A stretch of DNA of 64,000 nucleotides from Nocardia sp. BMG51109 (lineage in GTDB: Bacteria; Actinomycetota; Actinomycetes; Mycobacteriales; Mycobacteriaceae). Position numbers and translations under genes: made by a program. Below the pieces are notes generated by a model. It saw only the letters and a list, made by a program, of their open reading frames with translations, was not told the DNA's origin and did not search any database. How positions within the stretch are numbered: position 1 is the stretch's first letter; the number at the start of each line of letters is the position of its first letter. Location: positions 4,650,001 through 4,714,000 of the forward strand of contig NZ_JAFQ01000004.1 of the NCBI RefSeq assembly GCF_000526215.1, read 5' to 3'. Of the stretch, positions 53,571-63,201 are shown piece after piece.

Positions 53571-54119
53571 ATGAGAGCCAAGCGTTTCGCCGCTACCGCG
53601 CTGTTGGCGGTCGGTGCCACCGGACTGACGGCGGGTGTCGTCCAGGCGGCGCCCGCACCGGCCGCCGAGGCCGGCATCAGCGGGGTCGATCACGGCATCG
53701 AATACATCGCCGCCCCGACCGCGGACCACACGGGCGTGACCACGACCGTGGCAGCCGGCAGCTTCGCGCTCACGCACGACGGGCAGGCGGTCACCCTCAC
53801 CGATGTCGCCGGCCGCGAGGTCGTGACGGTGCCGCTGGCGGTGCAGGCCGCGGGCGCGACGGTCGCCCTCACGCCGCAGATCGGTGCCGACGGCCGTGCC
53901 CTGACGCTGACGCCGCAGTCCGACGGCACGCAGGTGGCGCAGAACATCGGCGAGGCGGAAGACACCATTGCCCGCAAGCAGCAGAACGCCGTGGTCGGCG
54001 CGCTGATCGGCGGCGGAATCGGCGCCGTGATCGGCTTCTTCCTCGGCGGCGTCGGCGCGTTGATCACCGTGCCGGTCGGCGCCGGAATCGGCGCGCTGAT
54101 CGGCTACTCCACGCCGTAG
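53571..54119 (+). CDS. Secreted protein with glycine-zipper C-terminus
   Basis: A 182-residue exported protein. A signal peptide (MRAKRFAATALLAVGATGLTAG, cut near QAAPA) is followed by an extracellular beta-rich part (GVTTTVAAGSFALTHDGQAVTLTDVAGREVVTVPL) and a C-terminal GALIGGGIGAVIGFFLGGVGALI glycine zipper that would insert in a membrane or self-associate. Proteins of this form are common in Nocardia and have no proven function. GGGGAAAG before the ATG. Confidence 0.65.
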   Translation: MRAKRFAATALLAVGATGLTAGVVQAAPAPAAEAGISGVDHGIEYIAAPTADHTGVTTTVAAGSFALTHDGQAVTLTDVAGREVVTVPLAVQAAGATVALTPQIGADGRALTLTPQSDGTQVAQNIGEAEDTIARKQQNAVVGALIGGGIGAVIGFFLGGVGALITVPVGAGIGALIGYSTP

Positions 54120-54246
54120 CGACGATGCCCGGCAGCGGCCGTGCGCCGGCGGCCCGATCGCCCTGGGGGATCGTGTCTTCGGTGATCACGGCCGCGAGTC
54201 CGGCGTAGTAGGTAGCGAATTCGGCCTCGTCGCCAGGGTGGCGAGG

Positions 54247-55092
54247 TCAGGATGTCTTGTGCCCGTCAGCTTGTCGCAACAGTTCGGCGGTGATCGCCGA
54301 GAGCCGATCGGCCGCCTCGGGATCGAACGGTTCGCCGTGCACGTCGACGGGCGTGTCCTGCATGAAGGCAGACAGCGGTGCCGCGGGCGGATGGTCGAGG
54401 TGGCGCAGCAGCCGCGGGAGGGCGGCGTCGATCGGCTGCGCCCGTGCGCGCATGCCGGCCACGACTTCCGCACTGGCGGCGTCGTATTCGCCGGTGAAGC
54501 CCGTCGCGGTCAGGCCCGGATGGAGCAGTACGTAGCGCACTCGGCTGCCGGGATGGTGCCGCGCGAAGCCGGCCCCGAGCAGATCGCTGAGCTTCCCGCA
54601 CTGCGCCATCACCTCGTCGGGGTGGTAGGCCCGCGCGAACTGCAGATCGTCCCAGCGAATCCGGGACAACTCGCCGCCGGGCCCGGCCAGGTCGAGCAGC
54701 ACGGGTGACTCGGCGCGGTCGAGCAGATCGGCGAGGCCGTGCCCGAGCAGGTACCGGCTCAGATAGAACAGCGCGAAGGTGGCCTCCAAGCCCTCGGCCG
54801 TCACGTATCGCCGGGCGCGGTAGTACCGCGCGGCCAGGACGAGCACATCCACCACCGGATAACTCTCGATGATCCGGTCGAGCACCCGCCGGTTCTCGGC
54901 GATCAGGCTCAGATCCGCCCGGATGAATTCGATGCGCGATTCGGCGCCGAGTTCGCGGGCCGTCTCGCGCAGCGACCGTCCCTTGCCGGCGTCGGTGCCC
55001 ACGGCGACCACCCGATCGCCGCGCCGCAGGTAGGTCAGCGCCAAAGCCCTTCCCATGCCGTCGGTTCCGCCGCTGATGACCACGGTCTTCAC
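54247..55092 (-). CDS. SDR-like oxidoreductase lacking the catalytic Tyr
   Basis: A 281-residue short-chain dehydrogenase-like protein. N-terminal cofactor motif SGGTDGMGRALALTYLRRGD and the VDVLVLAARYYR strand fit the family. In place of YxxxK it has MAQCGKLSD, so Ala stands where the catalytic Tyr should be. It could be a non-standard or inactive member, or my alignment may be off by some residues. Divergent from TetR 55202 with a perfect palindrome between. Confidence 0.68.
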   Translation of the reverse strand: MKTVVISGGTDGMGRALALTYLRRGDRVVAVGTDAGKGRSLRETARELGAESRIEFIRADLSLIAENRRVLDRIIESYPVVDVLVLAARYYRARRYVTAEGLEATFALFYLSRYLLGHGLADLLDRAESPVLLDLAGPGGELSRIRWDDLQFARAYHPDEVMAQCGKLSDLLGAGFARHHPGSRVRYVLLHPGLTATGFTGEYDAASAEVVAGMRARAQPIDAALPRLLRHLDHPPAAPLSAFMQDTPVDVHGEPFDPEAADRLSAITAELLRQADGHKTS

Positions 55093-55130
55093 AGTGTTCT
55101 CCCTGCTATTGGTCTGATGGAACAAAATAG

Positions 55131-55146
55131 TAGACTCATGAGTCTA
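55131..55146. promoter_or_regulatory. Perfect 16-bp palindrome between SDR and TetR genes
   Basis: TAGACTCATGAGTCTA equals its own reverse complement. It lies 38 bases before the SDR start and 55 bases before the TetR start. Its position makes it the likely operator of the TetR encoded next to it. Confidence 0.8.
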
Positions 55147-55201
55147 AACCGGCAAGACCAGCTGACCAGACCCGGTGGTCCAAGTTGGCTATGATCGGTG
55201 C

Positions 55202-55840
55202 ATGAACGCGGCAACCGACACCTCTCGCGCACGGCCGGCCCGCGGCCGCATCGATAAGCAGCAGGCGGTGCTGGCGTCCGCGTTCACCGTGTTCGCCCGG
55301 GTCGGATACGCGCAGGCCCGGGTGGACGAGATCGCGGCCGACGCCGGGGTTGCCAAGGCCACCGTCTACAACCACTTCGGCGACAAGGAGACCTTGTTCC
55401 GCGAGGCCGTGCGGTCGCTGGCCGACCGCGCGCTTGCGGCCAATCTCGCTGCGGTGGAACGGTTGTCCGACGGGGAAGATGTCGCCGGGACACTGCGCGA
55501 CGTCGGAGCGCACCTGACGGCCTGCTACTGCGCCGAGGACTCCCGGGTCCTGCGGCGCCTGATCTGCGCCGAGTCCGTGCAGTTCCCCGACCTGCTGGAT
55601 CTCGTCGACGAGGTCTCGTCCCGGGTCGTGCGGATGCTGGCCGACCGGCTCGCCCGGCTGGCGCTGGCCGGCGCCCTGCGCATCGACGATCCGGATATGG
55701 CGGCCGCGCAGTTCGCCGCCCTGCTCACCGGTCCGGTGGAGGCGCGCTCCCGGCTGGGAACCCGCGCGGTGCCGGAGGCCGACCTGCGTACCGTCAGCGA
55801 TGCGGCGGTGACCACGTTCCTCGCGGCATACGGCCGCTGA
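55202..55840 (+). CDS. TetR/AcrR family regulator
   Basis: A 212-residue regulator. The HTH is QAVLASAFTVFARVGYAQARVDEIAADAGVAKATVYNHFGDKETL. Its ligand domain (TLRDVGAHLTACYCAEDSRVLRRLICAESVQFPDLLDLV) is of the TetR_C_7/AefR-like type. It probably controls the divergent SDR gene through the 55131-55146 palindrome. ATG start with no strong ribosome site. Confidence 0.86.
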   Translation: MNAATDTSRARPARGRIDKQQAVLASAFTVFARVGYAQARVDEIAADAGVAKATVYNHFGDKETLFREAVRSLADRALAANLAAVERLSDGEDVAGTLRDVGAHLTACYCAEDSRVLRRLICAESVQFPDLLDLVDEVSSRVVRMLADRLARLALAGALRIDDPDMAAAQFAALLTGPVEARSRLGTRAVPEADLRTVSDAAVTTFLAAYGR

Positions 55841-55917
55841 ACTGCCGCGTACCGTCCAGCGGTGGCCGAAACTCGTAATCGCCGGAACAATGTCGGGAGA
55901 ACGCCAACGGGAGGGGC

Positions 55918-56673
55918 ATGTCCATGAGCAGTACGGAACAGACGAGCAGCACCTGGGTGCGGCGCTTCCATCCGCGCACCGATCCGCAGGCGCGGCTGGT
56001 GTGCCTGGCGCACGCGGGCGGGTCGGCGAGCTACTTCCATCCGGTGTCCCGCATGGTCGCGCCCGCGCGTGAGGTGCTGGCCGTCCAGTATCCGGGGCGG
56101 CAGGACCGCCGCCACGAGCCCTGCGTCGAGAGTGTGCCGGAGCTGGCGGACATCATTGCGGCCGAACTCGTTCCGTGGCTGGATCGGCCGCTGTACCTGT
56201 TCGGGCACAGCCTGGGTGCCTCGGTGGCGTTCGAGGTGGCGTGCCGGCTGGAGGCGCGGGGCGCCGGGCCGGCCGGGCTGTTCGTCTCCGGCCGCCGGGC
56301 ACCGTCGCAGGTGCGCACCGAGACCGTGCACCAGCTCGACGACGACGGCGTGCTCGCGGAGATGCGGCGGCTCAACGGATCCGACTCGCGGATCCTCGAC
56401 GACGACGAGATGCTGCGCGTCATCCTGCCCGCCCTCCGCAGCGACTACCGCGCCGCCGAGACCTACCGCGCCGAGGCGGGGGCCACCGTGACCGTGCCGA
56501 TCCACGCCCATGTGGGCCTGCAGGATCCGCGGGTGACCGTGGACGAGGTGCGGGCCTGGCGCGAGCACACCACCGGCGATTTCGACCTGACCACCTACGA
56601 GGGCGGCCACTTCTACCTCAACGATCACGCACCGCGCCTGGTGCGCTCGATCGAGGCCGCCATGTCGTCCTGA
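55918..56673 (+). CDS. Type II thioesterase (alpha/beta hydrolase)
   Basis: A 251-residue thioesterase of the GrsT/RifR type, which clears misloaded acyl groups from carrier proteins. Nucleophile motif GHSLGAS, oxyanion region LVCLAHAGGSASYF near the start, and a final GGHFYL with catalytic His. No non-ribosomal peptide or polyketide synthase is within the window, but the carboxylic acid reductase 1.5 kb away has a carrier domain. The two may only be neighbours. Confidence 0.85.
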   Translation: MSMSSTEQTSSTWVRRFHPRTDPQARLVCLAHAGGSASYFHPVSRMVAPAREVLAVQYPGRQDRRHEPCVESVPELADIIAAELVPWLDRPLYLFGHSLGASVAFEVACRLEARGAGPAGLFVSGRRAPSQVRTETVHQLDDDGVLAEMRRLNGSDSRILDDDEMLRVILPALRSDYRAAETYRAEAGATVTVPIHAHVGLQDPRVTVDEVRAWREHTTGDFDLTTYEGGHFYLNDHAPRLVRSIEAAMSS

Positions 56674-56676
56674 CGC

Positions 56677-57531
56677 TCAGACCGGTACGGCCCCGGCCAG
56701 ATTCGACAGCGGTCCCGGCAGTCCGGCCAGGTGCCGTTTGATCCCGGTCGCCACGGGATGGGGGGTCTCGGCCCGCAGCCGGTCGAGTTCGGCCTGCATG
56801 GTGTCCACGGCGTCGCGATAGCAGGCGTCGACCACGGCCGGATTCTCGGGGTCGCCGGGCTGAGTGGACCAGTCCAGCGGTGGCAGGAAACTCACCTGCA
56901 CGGTCGCGGGCAGCGGGAACTGCGGCACGATCGGCGCCACACCGAACGGCAGGCCGGCGGTGTAGGGGAAGACCTTGGCGCGCAACAACTTGTCCAACCG
57001 GAGCAGCCGGGCGGTGCGGTCCCCGCGGCTGACCACGAAGACGGAGTCGTGCCCGCCGTTGGCGACGGCGGGAATCACCGGTACGCCGAGTTCCAGTGCG
57101 AGCCTGACGAATCCCTTGCGGCCGGCGAAGTCGATCCGGTCCCGCTGGGACCAGGGGCGGCACGCCTCCCAGTCGCCGCCCGGATATGCCAGCACCGCGC
57201 CGCCGTCCTTCAGGCCGGTCGTGGCGAGTTCCCGCGAGGCGGGGAGTGCGCCGACGCCGCGCATGCTGTCGCCGAGAAACGGTGTCCGCAAGAGGATTTC
57301 GTGTGCCAGGCCGAAGCTGGGTTCGTCGGGCCGGCGATCCAGCATCGTCATGAAGGTGATCCACACCTCCGGGGCCCAGTAGATCGACGAGTGATTGCCG
57401 ACGATCACCGCCGGGCCGGAGGCGGGCACGTGCTGCGCACCGGTGACGGTCGGCGTGAAGTAGCTGACGTAGGCCCGCCCCAGCCGCAGCAGTGGGTGAT
57501 CGGGCTCGGGGTGCTGCCGGGTTTCGGTCAT
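56677..57531 (-). CDS. Acyltransferase of the PlsC/lysophospholipid type
   Basis: A 284-residue acyltransferase. Motif I has NHSSIYW in place of NHxxxxD (Trp at the Asp position, as in a diverged subfamily), and GGAVLAYPGGDWEACRPWSQRD corresponds to motif III. The rest fits 1-acylglycerol-3-phosphate or similar acyltransferases. It is convergent with the thioesterase, with three bases between stops. Its 5' leader holds a 10-bp perfect hairpin at 57584-57610. Donor and acceptor unknown. Confidence 0.72.
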   Translation of the reverse strand: MTETRQHPEPDHPLLRLGRAYVSYFTPTVTGAQHVPASGPAVIVGNHSSIYWAPEVWITFMTMLDRRPDEPSFGLAHEILLRTPFLGDSMRGVGALPASRELATTGLKDGGAVLAYPGGDWEACRPWSQRDRIDFAGRKGFVRLALELGVPVIPAVANGGHDSVFVVSRGDRTARLLRLDKLLRAKVFPYTAGLPFGVAPIVPQFPLPATVQVSFLPPLDWSTQPGDPENPAVVDACYRDAVDTMQAELDRLRAETPHPVATGIKRHLAGLPGPLSNLAGAVPV

Positions 57532-58153
57532 CCGGGGTCCTGTCTCTCGCGTCGCCGATGCGGGGGCGGTGCGCGACGGCCCGGCCCGATGCCGCGAAAA
57601 GGCATCGGGCACAAGTGAATTGCTCCCGGTCACATCCCCATTGAAGTTCCCCGACGGTCGCACCCGCGCGAACCGGTGCGGTGCGGCCGCATCGCCGCCC
57701 GGCCGATGCCGGTCACCGCCCTCCTGCACCTCCAGGTTAGCAAGCCAAGCGATTGCTTGCTCGGTGGATGCCCGCGCCGGATCCCGGCGCCTCGCCCGGT
57801 CGTGCGCGGCACCTGCGGCCGGGTGCGGGACAGGCGGCGAATTCCGGGCCGGTCGTACCGAAATCAGTAGTGTTGTCGCAGTTTTCCGGAAACGCCCGGG
57901 AAACGCTCCGAGAAAACCGCGCATCGGCGAATCGGGCAAAGAGAACAAAACATCCAGCGTGACGCACGCCTCAATTGCCTCTAGCTCGGTGGATGTCGAC
58001 GACCGCACGCGATGCTCTTGACAGTGCCCCGTATGCAGCGAGAACGTAGAGATAATTAGCGTAGGTAAATTAAATGCGCGGGATTTCTCGCTGTGTCCCG
58101 CGCGCGTATCGAACTGTCGAAGAACGTGTCGGACGAATTCAGGGAGATCGGGC
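57532..58153. other. 622-bp intergenic region with hairpin and palindrome
   Basis: No gene is convincing in these 622 bases. Notable parts are the hairpin 57584-57610 (10-bp stem GCCCGATGCC/GGCATCGGGC, 7-base loop), the AGCAAGC..GCTTGCT palindrome at 57739-57761, and an AT-rich stretch at 58045-58080 (TAGAGATAATTAGCGTAGGTAAATTAAATG) likely to be the promoter of car. Confidence 0.5.
57739..57761. promoter_or_regulatory. Possible TetR-type operator upstream of acyltransferase
   Basis: Arms AGCAAGC (57739-57745) and GCTTGCT (57755-57761) are exact, and within them CAAGC-GATT-GCTTG (57746-57759) is a second exact inverted repeat. Such AAGC..GCTT sites are usual for TetR family repressors. It is about 210 bases upstream of the acyltransferase start, near a TTGGCT..TAACCT promoter-like pair on the minus strand. 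No cognate regulator gene is adjacent. Confidence 0.5.
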
Positions 58154-61100
58154 ATGGACATCCTCGGGATGGAGATCAAGGACGAGCAGGCGCAACTGAT
58201 TCGACGGGCTACCGAACTGATCGAGAACGACGAGGAGATTCGTGCGGCCCGGCCGCTGGAGCGGGTGGGCGAGGCCGCCGGACGACCGGAGACCCGGCTG
58301 TCGCAGATCCTCGCGACGATCATGGAGGGCTATGCCGACCGCCCGGCGCTGGGTCGGCGCGCGGTCGAGTTCGTCGCCGACGAGCACGGGCGCCGGCATG
58401 CCCGGCTGCTGCCCCGTTTCGAGACCATCACCTACGGTCAGCTCTGGGAGCGGGTCCGCGCGCTGGGCGGCGCGTGGTATCACGATCCCGAAAGGCCGAC
58501 GCGCGCCGGTGATTTCGTCGCCGTTCTCGGTTTCACCAGTATCGACTACACGGTCGTCGACCTGGCCTGCACCTACCTGGGCGCGGTCTCGGTGCCGTTG
58601 CAGGCGGGCGCGGCGCAGGCGCAGCTGACCCCGATCGTCGCCGAGACCGCACCGCGGGTGCTCGCCACCGATGTCGAACAGCTCGGTGCGGCAGTGGAAC
58701 TGGCGATCGCCGCCGATTCGGTGCGATCGCTGATCGTCTTCGACTACCACGCCGAGGACGACGACCACCGTGCCACCGTGGACACCGCCCGCCGCCGCCT
58801 GGCCGACAGCCCCGTCGAGGTCGAGATCCTCGACGATGTGCTCGCGCGCGGCCGCGAGCTGCCGTCCGCGCCGCCGCACACCGCAGGCGACGAGAACGAC
58901 CTGGCCCTGCTGATCTACACCTCCGGCAGTACCGGGACACCCAAGGGGGCAATGTATTCCGAGCAGCTGCTGGGGCGCATGTGGCGCGGCGGCCAGGACC
59001 GCCCGCTGCCCTCCATCGGCATGAGCTACATGCCGATGAGCCATGTCGCGGGCCGTGCGTCGATGATCGGCTGCCTGGCCACCGGCGGCACGGTCTATTT
59101 CGCGGCGCGCAGCGACATGTCCACGCTGTTCGACGACATCGCGCTGGTCCGGCCGACCATTCTGTTCTTCGTTCCTCGCGTGTGCGACATGGTCTTCCAG
59201 CGCTTCCGCAGCGAGGTGGACCGGCGGATGGCGGCCGGGCAGGGACGCGAGAGCGCCGAGCAGGAGGTGAAAACCGAACTGCGCGAACACTTCCTGGGTG
59301 GTCGCTTCCTGGTCGCGGTGTGCGGTAGCGCACCGGTCTCGGCGGATATGCGGGCCTTCATGGAGTCGGTGCTGGAGTTCGGCATGCTCGACGGCTACGG
59401 CGCCACCGAGACCGGCGGTATCGTGCTGGTCGACAATCAGGTGCAGCGCCCGCCGGTCGTCGACTACAAGCTGGTGGACGTCCCCGAGCTCGGGTACTTC
59501 GGCACCGACAAGCCCCATCCGCGTGGCGAACTCCTGCTGAAGTCGCAGACGTTGGTGCCCGGCTACTACAAGCGGCCGGAGCTCAACGCGGAGCTCTTCG
59601 ACGCCGACGGCTTCTATCACACCGGCGACGTCATGGCCGAGATCGAGCCGGATCACCTGGTGTACGTCGACCGCCGCAACAATGTGCTCAAGCTGTCGCA
59701 GGGCGAGTTCGTGGCGGTGTCCAAGCTGGAGGCGGTCTACACCGGCAGCCCACTGGTGCGGCAGATCTACGTCTACGGCTCGAGCGAACGCGCCTTCCTG
59801 CTGGCGGTGATCGTGCCGACCGCCGACGCGGTGGCGGCGCATCCGCAGGTCGAGGACCTGAAGACGGCCATCGGTGAATCGTTGCAGCAGGTCGCCAAGG
59901 ACGCCGAGCTGAACTCCTACGAGATCCCGCGCGATTTCCTGCTCGAGACCGAGCCGTTCACCATGGCCGGCGGCCTGCTCTCGGGAATCGGAAAACTCCT
60001 GCGCCCCAGGCTGAAGGAGCGCTACGGCGCCGAACTCGACCGGCGGTACGAGCAGCTGGAGCGGGAGCAGCAGGACGAGCTGTCCGCACTGCGTTCCGCG
60101 GCCGCCGAGCGGCCGGTGCTGGAGATCGTGGAGCGCGCCACCAAGGCGCTACTGGGCTGTGCGACAACGGATCTGAGCCCGGACGCGCACTTCACAGACC
60201 TGGGCGGCGACTCGCTGTCGGCGCTGTCGCTGTCGAATCTGCTACAGGAGGTCTTCGGCGTCGAGGTGCCGGTGGGTGTCATCGTCGGCCCGGCAACGGA
60301 TCTGCGCCGGTTGGCGGATTACATCCAGGACGAACGGAATTCGGACAACGGCCGGCCGACGTCGACGTCGGTGCACGGCAGCGGCACCGAGGTCCGCGCC
60401 GCCGACCTGACCGTCGACAAGTTCGTCGACGCCGCGACCCTTGCCGTGGCCGGCGGACTTCCCGCGGCGACCCGGCCGCCGCGCACCGTGCTACTGACCG
60501 GCGCCAATGGGTATCTGGGCCGTTTCCTCTGCCTGGAATGGCTGGAGCGCCTGCACGATTCGGGAGGAACGCTGGTCTGCGTGGTGCGCGGCAGCGATGC
60601 GGCCGCCGCCCGGGCCCGGCTCGACCAGGTCTTCGACAGCGGCGATCCGGAACTGCTGCGGCGGTACCGGGAAGTGGCCGACGGCACCCTGGAGGTGCTG
60701 GCGGGTGATATCGGCGAACCGAATGCCGGCGTGGGGGAGCGGGAGTGGCAGCGGTTGGCGGAGACGGTCGACCTGATCGTGCACCCGGCCGCGCTGGTGA
60801 ACCACGTGCTGCCCTACGACCAGCTGTTCGGGCCCAACGTGGTGGGCACCGCCGAGGTGATCCGGCTGGCGCTGACGGCCCGGATGAAGCCGGTGACCTA
60901 CCTGTCCACGGTGGGCGTGGCCGCGCAGGTGGATCCGGAGGTGTTCACCGAGGACGGCGACATCCGCGAGGTGAGCCCGGCCCGCGCGCTCGACGACAGT
61001 TACGCCAACGGTTACGGCAACAGCAAGTGGGCCGGTGAGGTGCTGCTGCGCGAGGCGCACGAACTGTACGGCCTGCCGGTGGCGGTGTTCCGGTCGGACA

Positions 61101-61669
61101 TGATTCTGGCGCACAGCCGCTACGCCGGTCAGTTCAACGTGCCGGATATGTTCACGCGGTTGTTGCTGAGCGTGCTGGCCACCGGGCTGGCGCCGAAGTC
61201 GTTCTACGCCACCGATTCCGACGGCAACCGGCAGCGCGCGCACTACGATGGGCTGCCCGCCGACTTCACGGCCGCGGCCATCACCACCCTCGGCACCCGG
61301 GTCGCCACCGGCTACGAGACCTTCGACGTGCTCAACCCGCACGACGACGGACTGTCGCTGGATGTGTTCGTGGACTGGCTGATCGCCGCCGGCCATTCGA
61401 TCGAGCGGATCGACGACTACGCGGACTGGCTGTCGCGCTTCGAGACCGCTCTGCGCGCGCTACCCGAGCGGCAACGCCAGCATTCCGTGCTGCCGCTGCT
61501 GCACGCGTACCGGCATCCCGACCTCCCGATCCGCGGTGCCGCCCTGCCGGCCAAGCGGTTCCAGGTCGCGGTGCAGGAGGCCGGACTGGGCGACGGCGAC
61601 ATCCCGCACCTGTCTCCGGCCCTCATCGAGAAGTACGCCAGCGACCTGAAACTGCGGAACCTCTTGTAG
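58154..61669 (+). CDS. car: Carboxylic acid reductase (adenylation-PCP-reductase)
   Basis: A 1171-residue enzyme that reduces carboxylic acids to aldehydes with ATP and NADPH. Adenylation domain with [11 protein letters not shown] at residues 255-265 and [10 protein letters not shown]. Carrier domain with phosphopantetheine Ser687 ([11 protein letters not shown]). Reductase domain with GANGYLG (783-789) and YxxxK Tyr954/Lys958. Length and sequence are close to the 1174-residue Nocardia iowensis enzyme. It needs a phosphopantetheinyl transferase, and none is in the window. Confidence 0.95.
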   Translation: MDILGMEIKDEQAQLIRRATELIENDEEIRAARPLERVGEAAGRPETRLSQILATIMEGYADRPALGRRAVEFVADEHGRRHARLLPRFETITYGQLWERVRALGGAWYHDPERPTRAGDFVAVLGFTSIDYTVVDLACTYLGAVSVPLQAGAAQAQLTPIVAETAPRVLATDVEQLGAAVELAIAADSVRSLIVFDYHAEDDDHRATVDTARRRLADSPVEVEILDDVLARGRELPSAPPHTAGDENDLALLIYTSGSTGTPKGAMYSEQLLGRMWRGGQDRPLPSIGMSYMPMSHVAGRASMIGCLATGGTVYFAARSDMSTLFDDIALVRPTILFFVPRVCDMVFQRFRSEVDRRMAAGQGRESAEQEVKTELREHFLGGRFLVAVCGSAPVSADMRAFMESVLEFGMLDGYGATETGGIVLVDNQVQRPPVVDYKLVDVPELGYFGTDKPHPRGELLLKSQTLVPGYYKRPELNAELFDADGFYHTGDVMAEIEPDHLVYVDRRNNVLKLSQGEFVAVSKLEAVYTGSPLVRQIYVYGSSERAFLLAVIVPTADAVAAHPQVEDLKTAIGESLQQVAKDAELNSYEIPRDFLLETEPFTMAGGLLSGIGKLLRPRLKERYGAELDRRYEQLEREQQDELSALRSAAAERPVLEIVERATKALLGCATTDLSPDAHFTDLGGDSLSALSLSNLLQEVFGVEVPVGVIVGPATDLRRLADYIQDERNSDNGRPTSTSVHGSGTEVRAADLTVDKFVDAATLAVAGGLPAATRPPRTVLLTGANGYLGRFLCLEWLERLHDSGGTLVCVVRGSDAAAARARLDQVFDSGDPELLRRYREVADGTLEVLAGDIGEPNAGVGEREWQRLAETVDLIVHPAALVNHVLPYDQLFGPNVVGTAEVIRLALTARMKPVTYLSTVGVAAQVDPEVFTEDGDIREVSPARALDDSYANGYGNSKWAGEVLLREAHELYGLPVAVFRSDMILAHSRYAGQFNVPDMFTRLLLSVLATGLAPKSFYATDSDGNRQRAHYDGLPADFTAAAITTLGTRVATGYETFDVLNPHDDGLSLDVFVDWLIAAGHSIERIDDYADWLSRFETALRALPERQRQHSVLPLLHAYRHPDLPIRGAALPAKRFQVAVQEAGLGDGDIPHLSPALIEKYASDLKLRNLL

Positions 61670-61679
61670 CACAAGAGGT
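61659..61679. terminator. Hairpin over the car stop codon
   Basis: ACCTCTTGT-AGC-ACAAGAGGT: a 9-bp perfect stem with a 3-base loop spanning the TAG stop codon of car. It lies between convergent car and the PPOX gene whose stop is at 61688, so it may end both transcripts. No T-run follows. Confidence 0.55.
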
Positions 61680-61687
61680 CTGGACCG

Positions 61688-62626
61688 TCAGCGCGGGACA
61701 ACCCCCGCGCGACGGCCTTGCAGGTAGCCGCGCCACGTCGCGTACCCGGCGCCCAGGCGATAGGCCGTCCGGGAGCGCGGAATGTAGTGCCCACCCGCGG
61801 TGTGTGGTGCGTAAGTTATTCGGCCGTCGAGATTTTCGAGCCAGCCCGTGTACCGCCGCAGATTCTGGCCGTAGGTGTAGCGGGCGAAGCTGTGGGCCAG
61901 TAATCCGGCCCGGCGGCCGCCCGGCGGAATCGCCTGTGCGGGTGCCGTGAGCGTGATTCCCTGCTTGTCCGTGTCCTCGACGCCGATGGGGACGATGACC
62001 GGAAAGCCGTCGCCCCCGACCCAGGACAGCAGGCGGTTCGGTCGCGCCGCGGTGTGCCGCGCCGCCCGTCGATGCCGGATCCGGGGTTCCACTCCGCCCT
62101 TGGGCGGCCACTGTGAGGCCGACAGGGGCGGCAGCGCGTCCCCGTAGACCTCCGGCGCGCTGTCGCATCCGAGGTCCGGCCACACGACCACGCGGGTGAC
62201 GTCGATGTCCAGTCCGACGCGGCGATGATAGGGCCGCAGCCACCATTCCCACAGCGGCCCGACCTTCCGGGGTCCGGCGAAACGTTCCCACGCCTCCCGG
62301 TGGCGATCCAGCCAATCGCGCGTACCCAGCTCCGTCGGCCGCGCCCGGCCCTGCACGAGCACGTATTCCGGCCGCTCGGTGTAGGAATGATCCCGGGTGT
62401 GGTAGGCGATGGCGATCTGCGGATTCTCTTGCAGGCGTTGCAGTTTCCGCCACATCGCGACCGAGGTGTTGAGCGGCGTCATGGTGCCGCCGGTGCGCTC
62501 GCGGATGCCGAAGTTCGTCATCGGTGTCAGGATGACACCGCGCGCGGGCGTGACGTATCCGAAGGCGACCGCCTGGTCGCTTCCGATGATCTCGTCGGCG
62601 GCGTCGGACCATTGGACAGGCGGCAT
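61688..62626 (-). CDS. Pyridoxamine 5'-phosphate oxidase family protein
   Basis: A 312-residue protein. The N-terminal 130 residues have the PPOX split-barrel pattern (AVAFGYVTPARGVILTPMTNFGIRE, WRKLQRLQENPQIAIAYHTRDHSYTERPEYVLVQGRARP). A second, similar barrel-like part (PVIVPIGVED, ITLTAPAQAIPPGGRRAGLLAHSFARYTYGQN) suggests two domains. Likely binds FMN or F420. Reaction unknown. Divergent from the MarR gene at 62725, which may control it. Confidence 0.72.
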   Translation of the reverse strand: MPPVQWSDAADEIIGSDQAVAFGYVTPARGVILTPMTNFGIRERTGGTMTPLNTSVAMWRKLQRLQENPQIAIAYHTRDHSYTERPEYVLVQGRARPTELGTRDWLDRHREAWERFAGPRKVGPLWEWWLRPYHRRVGLDIDVTRVVVWPDLGCDSAPEVYGDALPPLSASQWPPKGGVEPRIRHRRAARHTAARPNRLLSWVGGDGFPVIVPIGVEDTDKQGITLTAPAQAIPPGGRRAGLLAHSFARYTYGQNLRRYTGWLENLDGRITYAPHTAGGHYIPRSRTAYRLGAGYATWRGYLQGRRAGVVPR

Positions 62627-62724
62627 GGTGGGGCCCCGAATTTCCGTGCTATGTGAATAGATGCTGTGCGAACTAAATGCTAAGCGGTAGATCGCGGCGT
62701 GGCAACGCTGAGTACCCTCGTTCT

Positions 62725-63201
62725 GTGGATCCCATGTTCGAGTTCGTGCTCCTGATCAAGGCCGTCGCCCGGGAACTCGAGCGTCGGATGAACGAGGCGA
62801 TGCAGCCCCTGGGGCTGACCGCCGCACAGGCCGATGCGCTGGCGGTGATCGGCCAGGCCCAGCCGATCGGTTTACGGGAACTCGGTGACCTGTTGATCGC
62901 CGAGGGCGGACACCCGAGCCGGCTGGTCGACCGCCTGGTCGAGACCGGACTGGTCGAACGCCGCGCCCCGGCGGCCGATCGCCGCCGCATCGAACTGTCG
63001 CTGACGGCGGAGGGGACGCGACTGCGGGAGCACGTCCTCGAGATTCGCCGTGCGCTGGTCGGTGGCGCGCGGGAAATGCTGCCCGCTCAGGACGTCGAGC
63101 CGGGGCTGCGGCTGCTGCGCGAACTCGTCCGGTTCACCTCGTTCTCGGAGCTGATCGACCGGCGGCGCGGGCTGGCCGGCGACGATCACGCGGTCATCTG
63201 A
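62725..63201 (+). CDS. MarR family transcriptional regulator
   Basis: A 158-residue winged-helix regulator (LTAAQADALAVIGQAQPIGLRELGDLLIAEGGHPSRLVDRLVETGLVERRAPAADRRRIELSLTAEG). GTG 62725 is preferred over ATG 62734. Divergent from the PPOX gene, 98 bases apart, with an AT-rich patch at 62650-62690 that could hold their promoters. Its 3' end overlaps the last 16 bases of the convergent ribM gene. Confidence 0.85.
   Translation: MDPMFEFVLLIKAVARELERRMNEAMQPLGLTAAQADALAVIGQAQPIGLRELGDLLIAEGGHPSRLVDRLVETGLVERRAPAADRRRIELSLTAEGTRLREHVLEIRRALVGGAREMLPAQDVEPGLRLLRELVRFTSFSELIDRRRGLAGDDHAVI

Noticed and set aside
57630..57967. Overlapping short open frames between acyltransferase and car
   Set aside because: They lack ribosome sites and homology, and the region is better explained as regulatory DNA.
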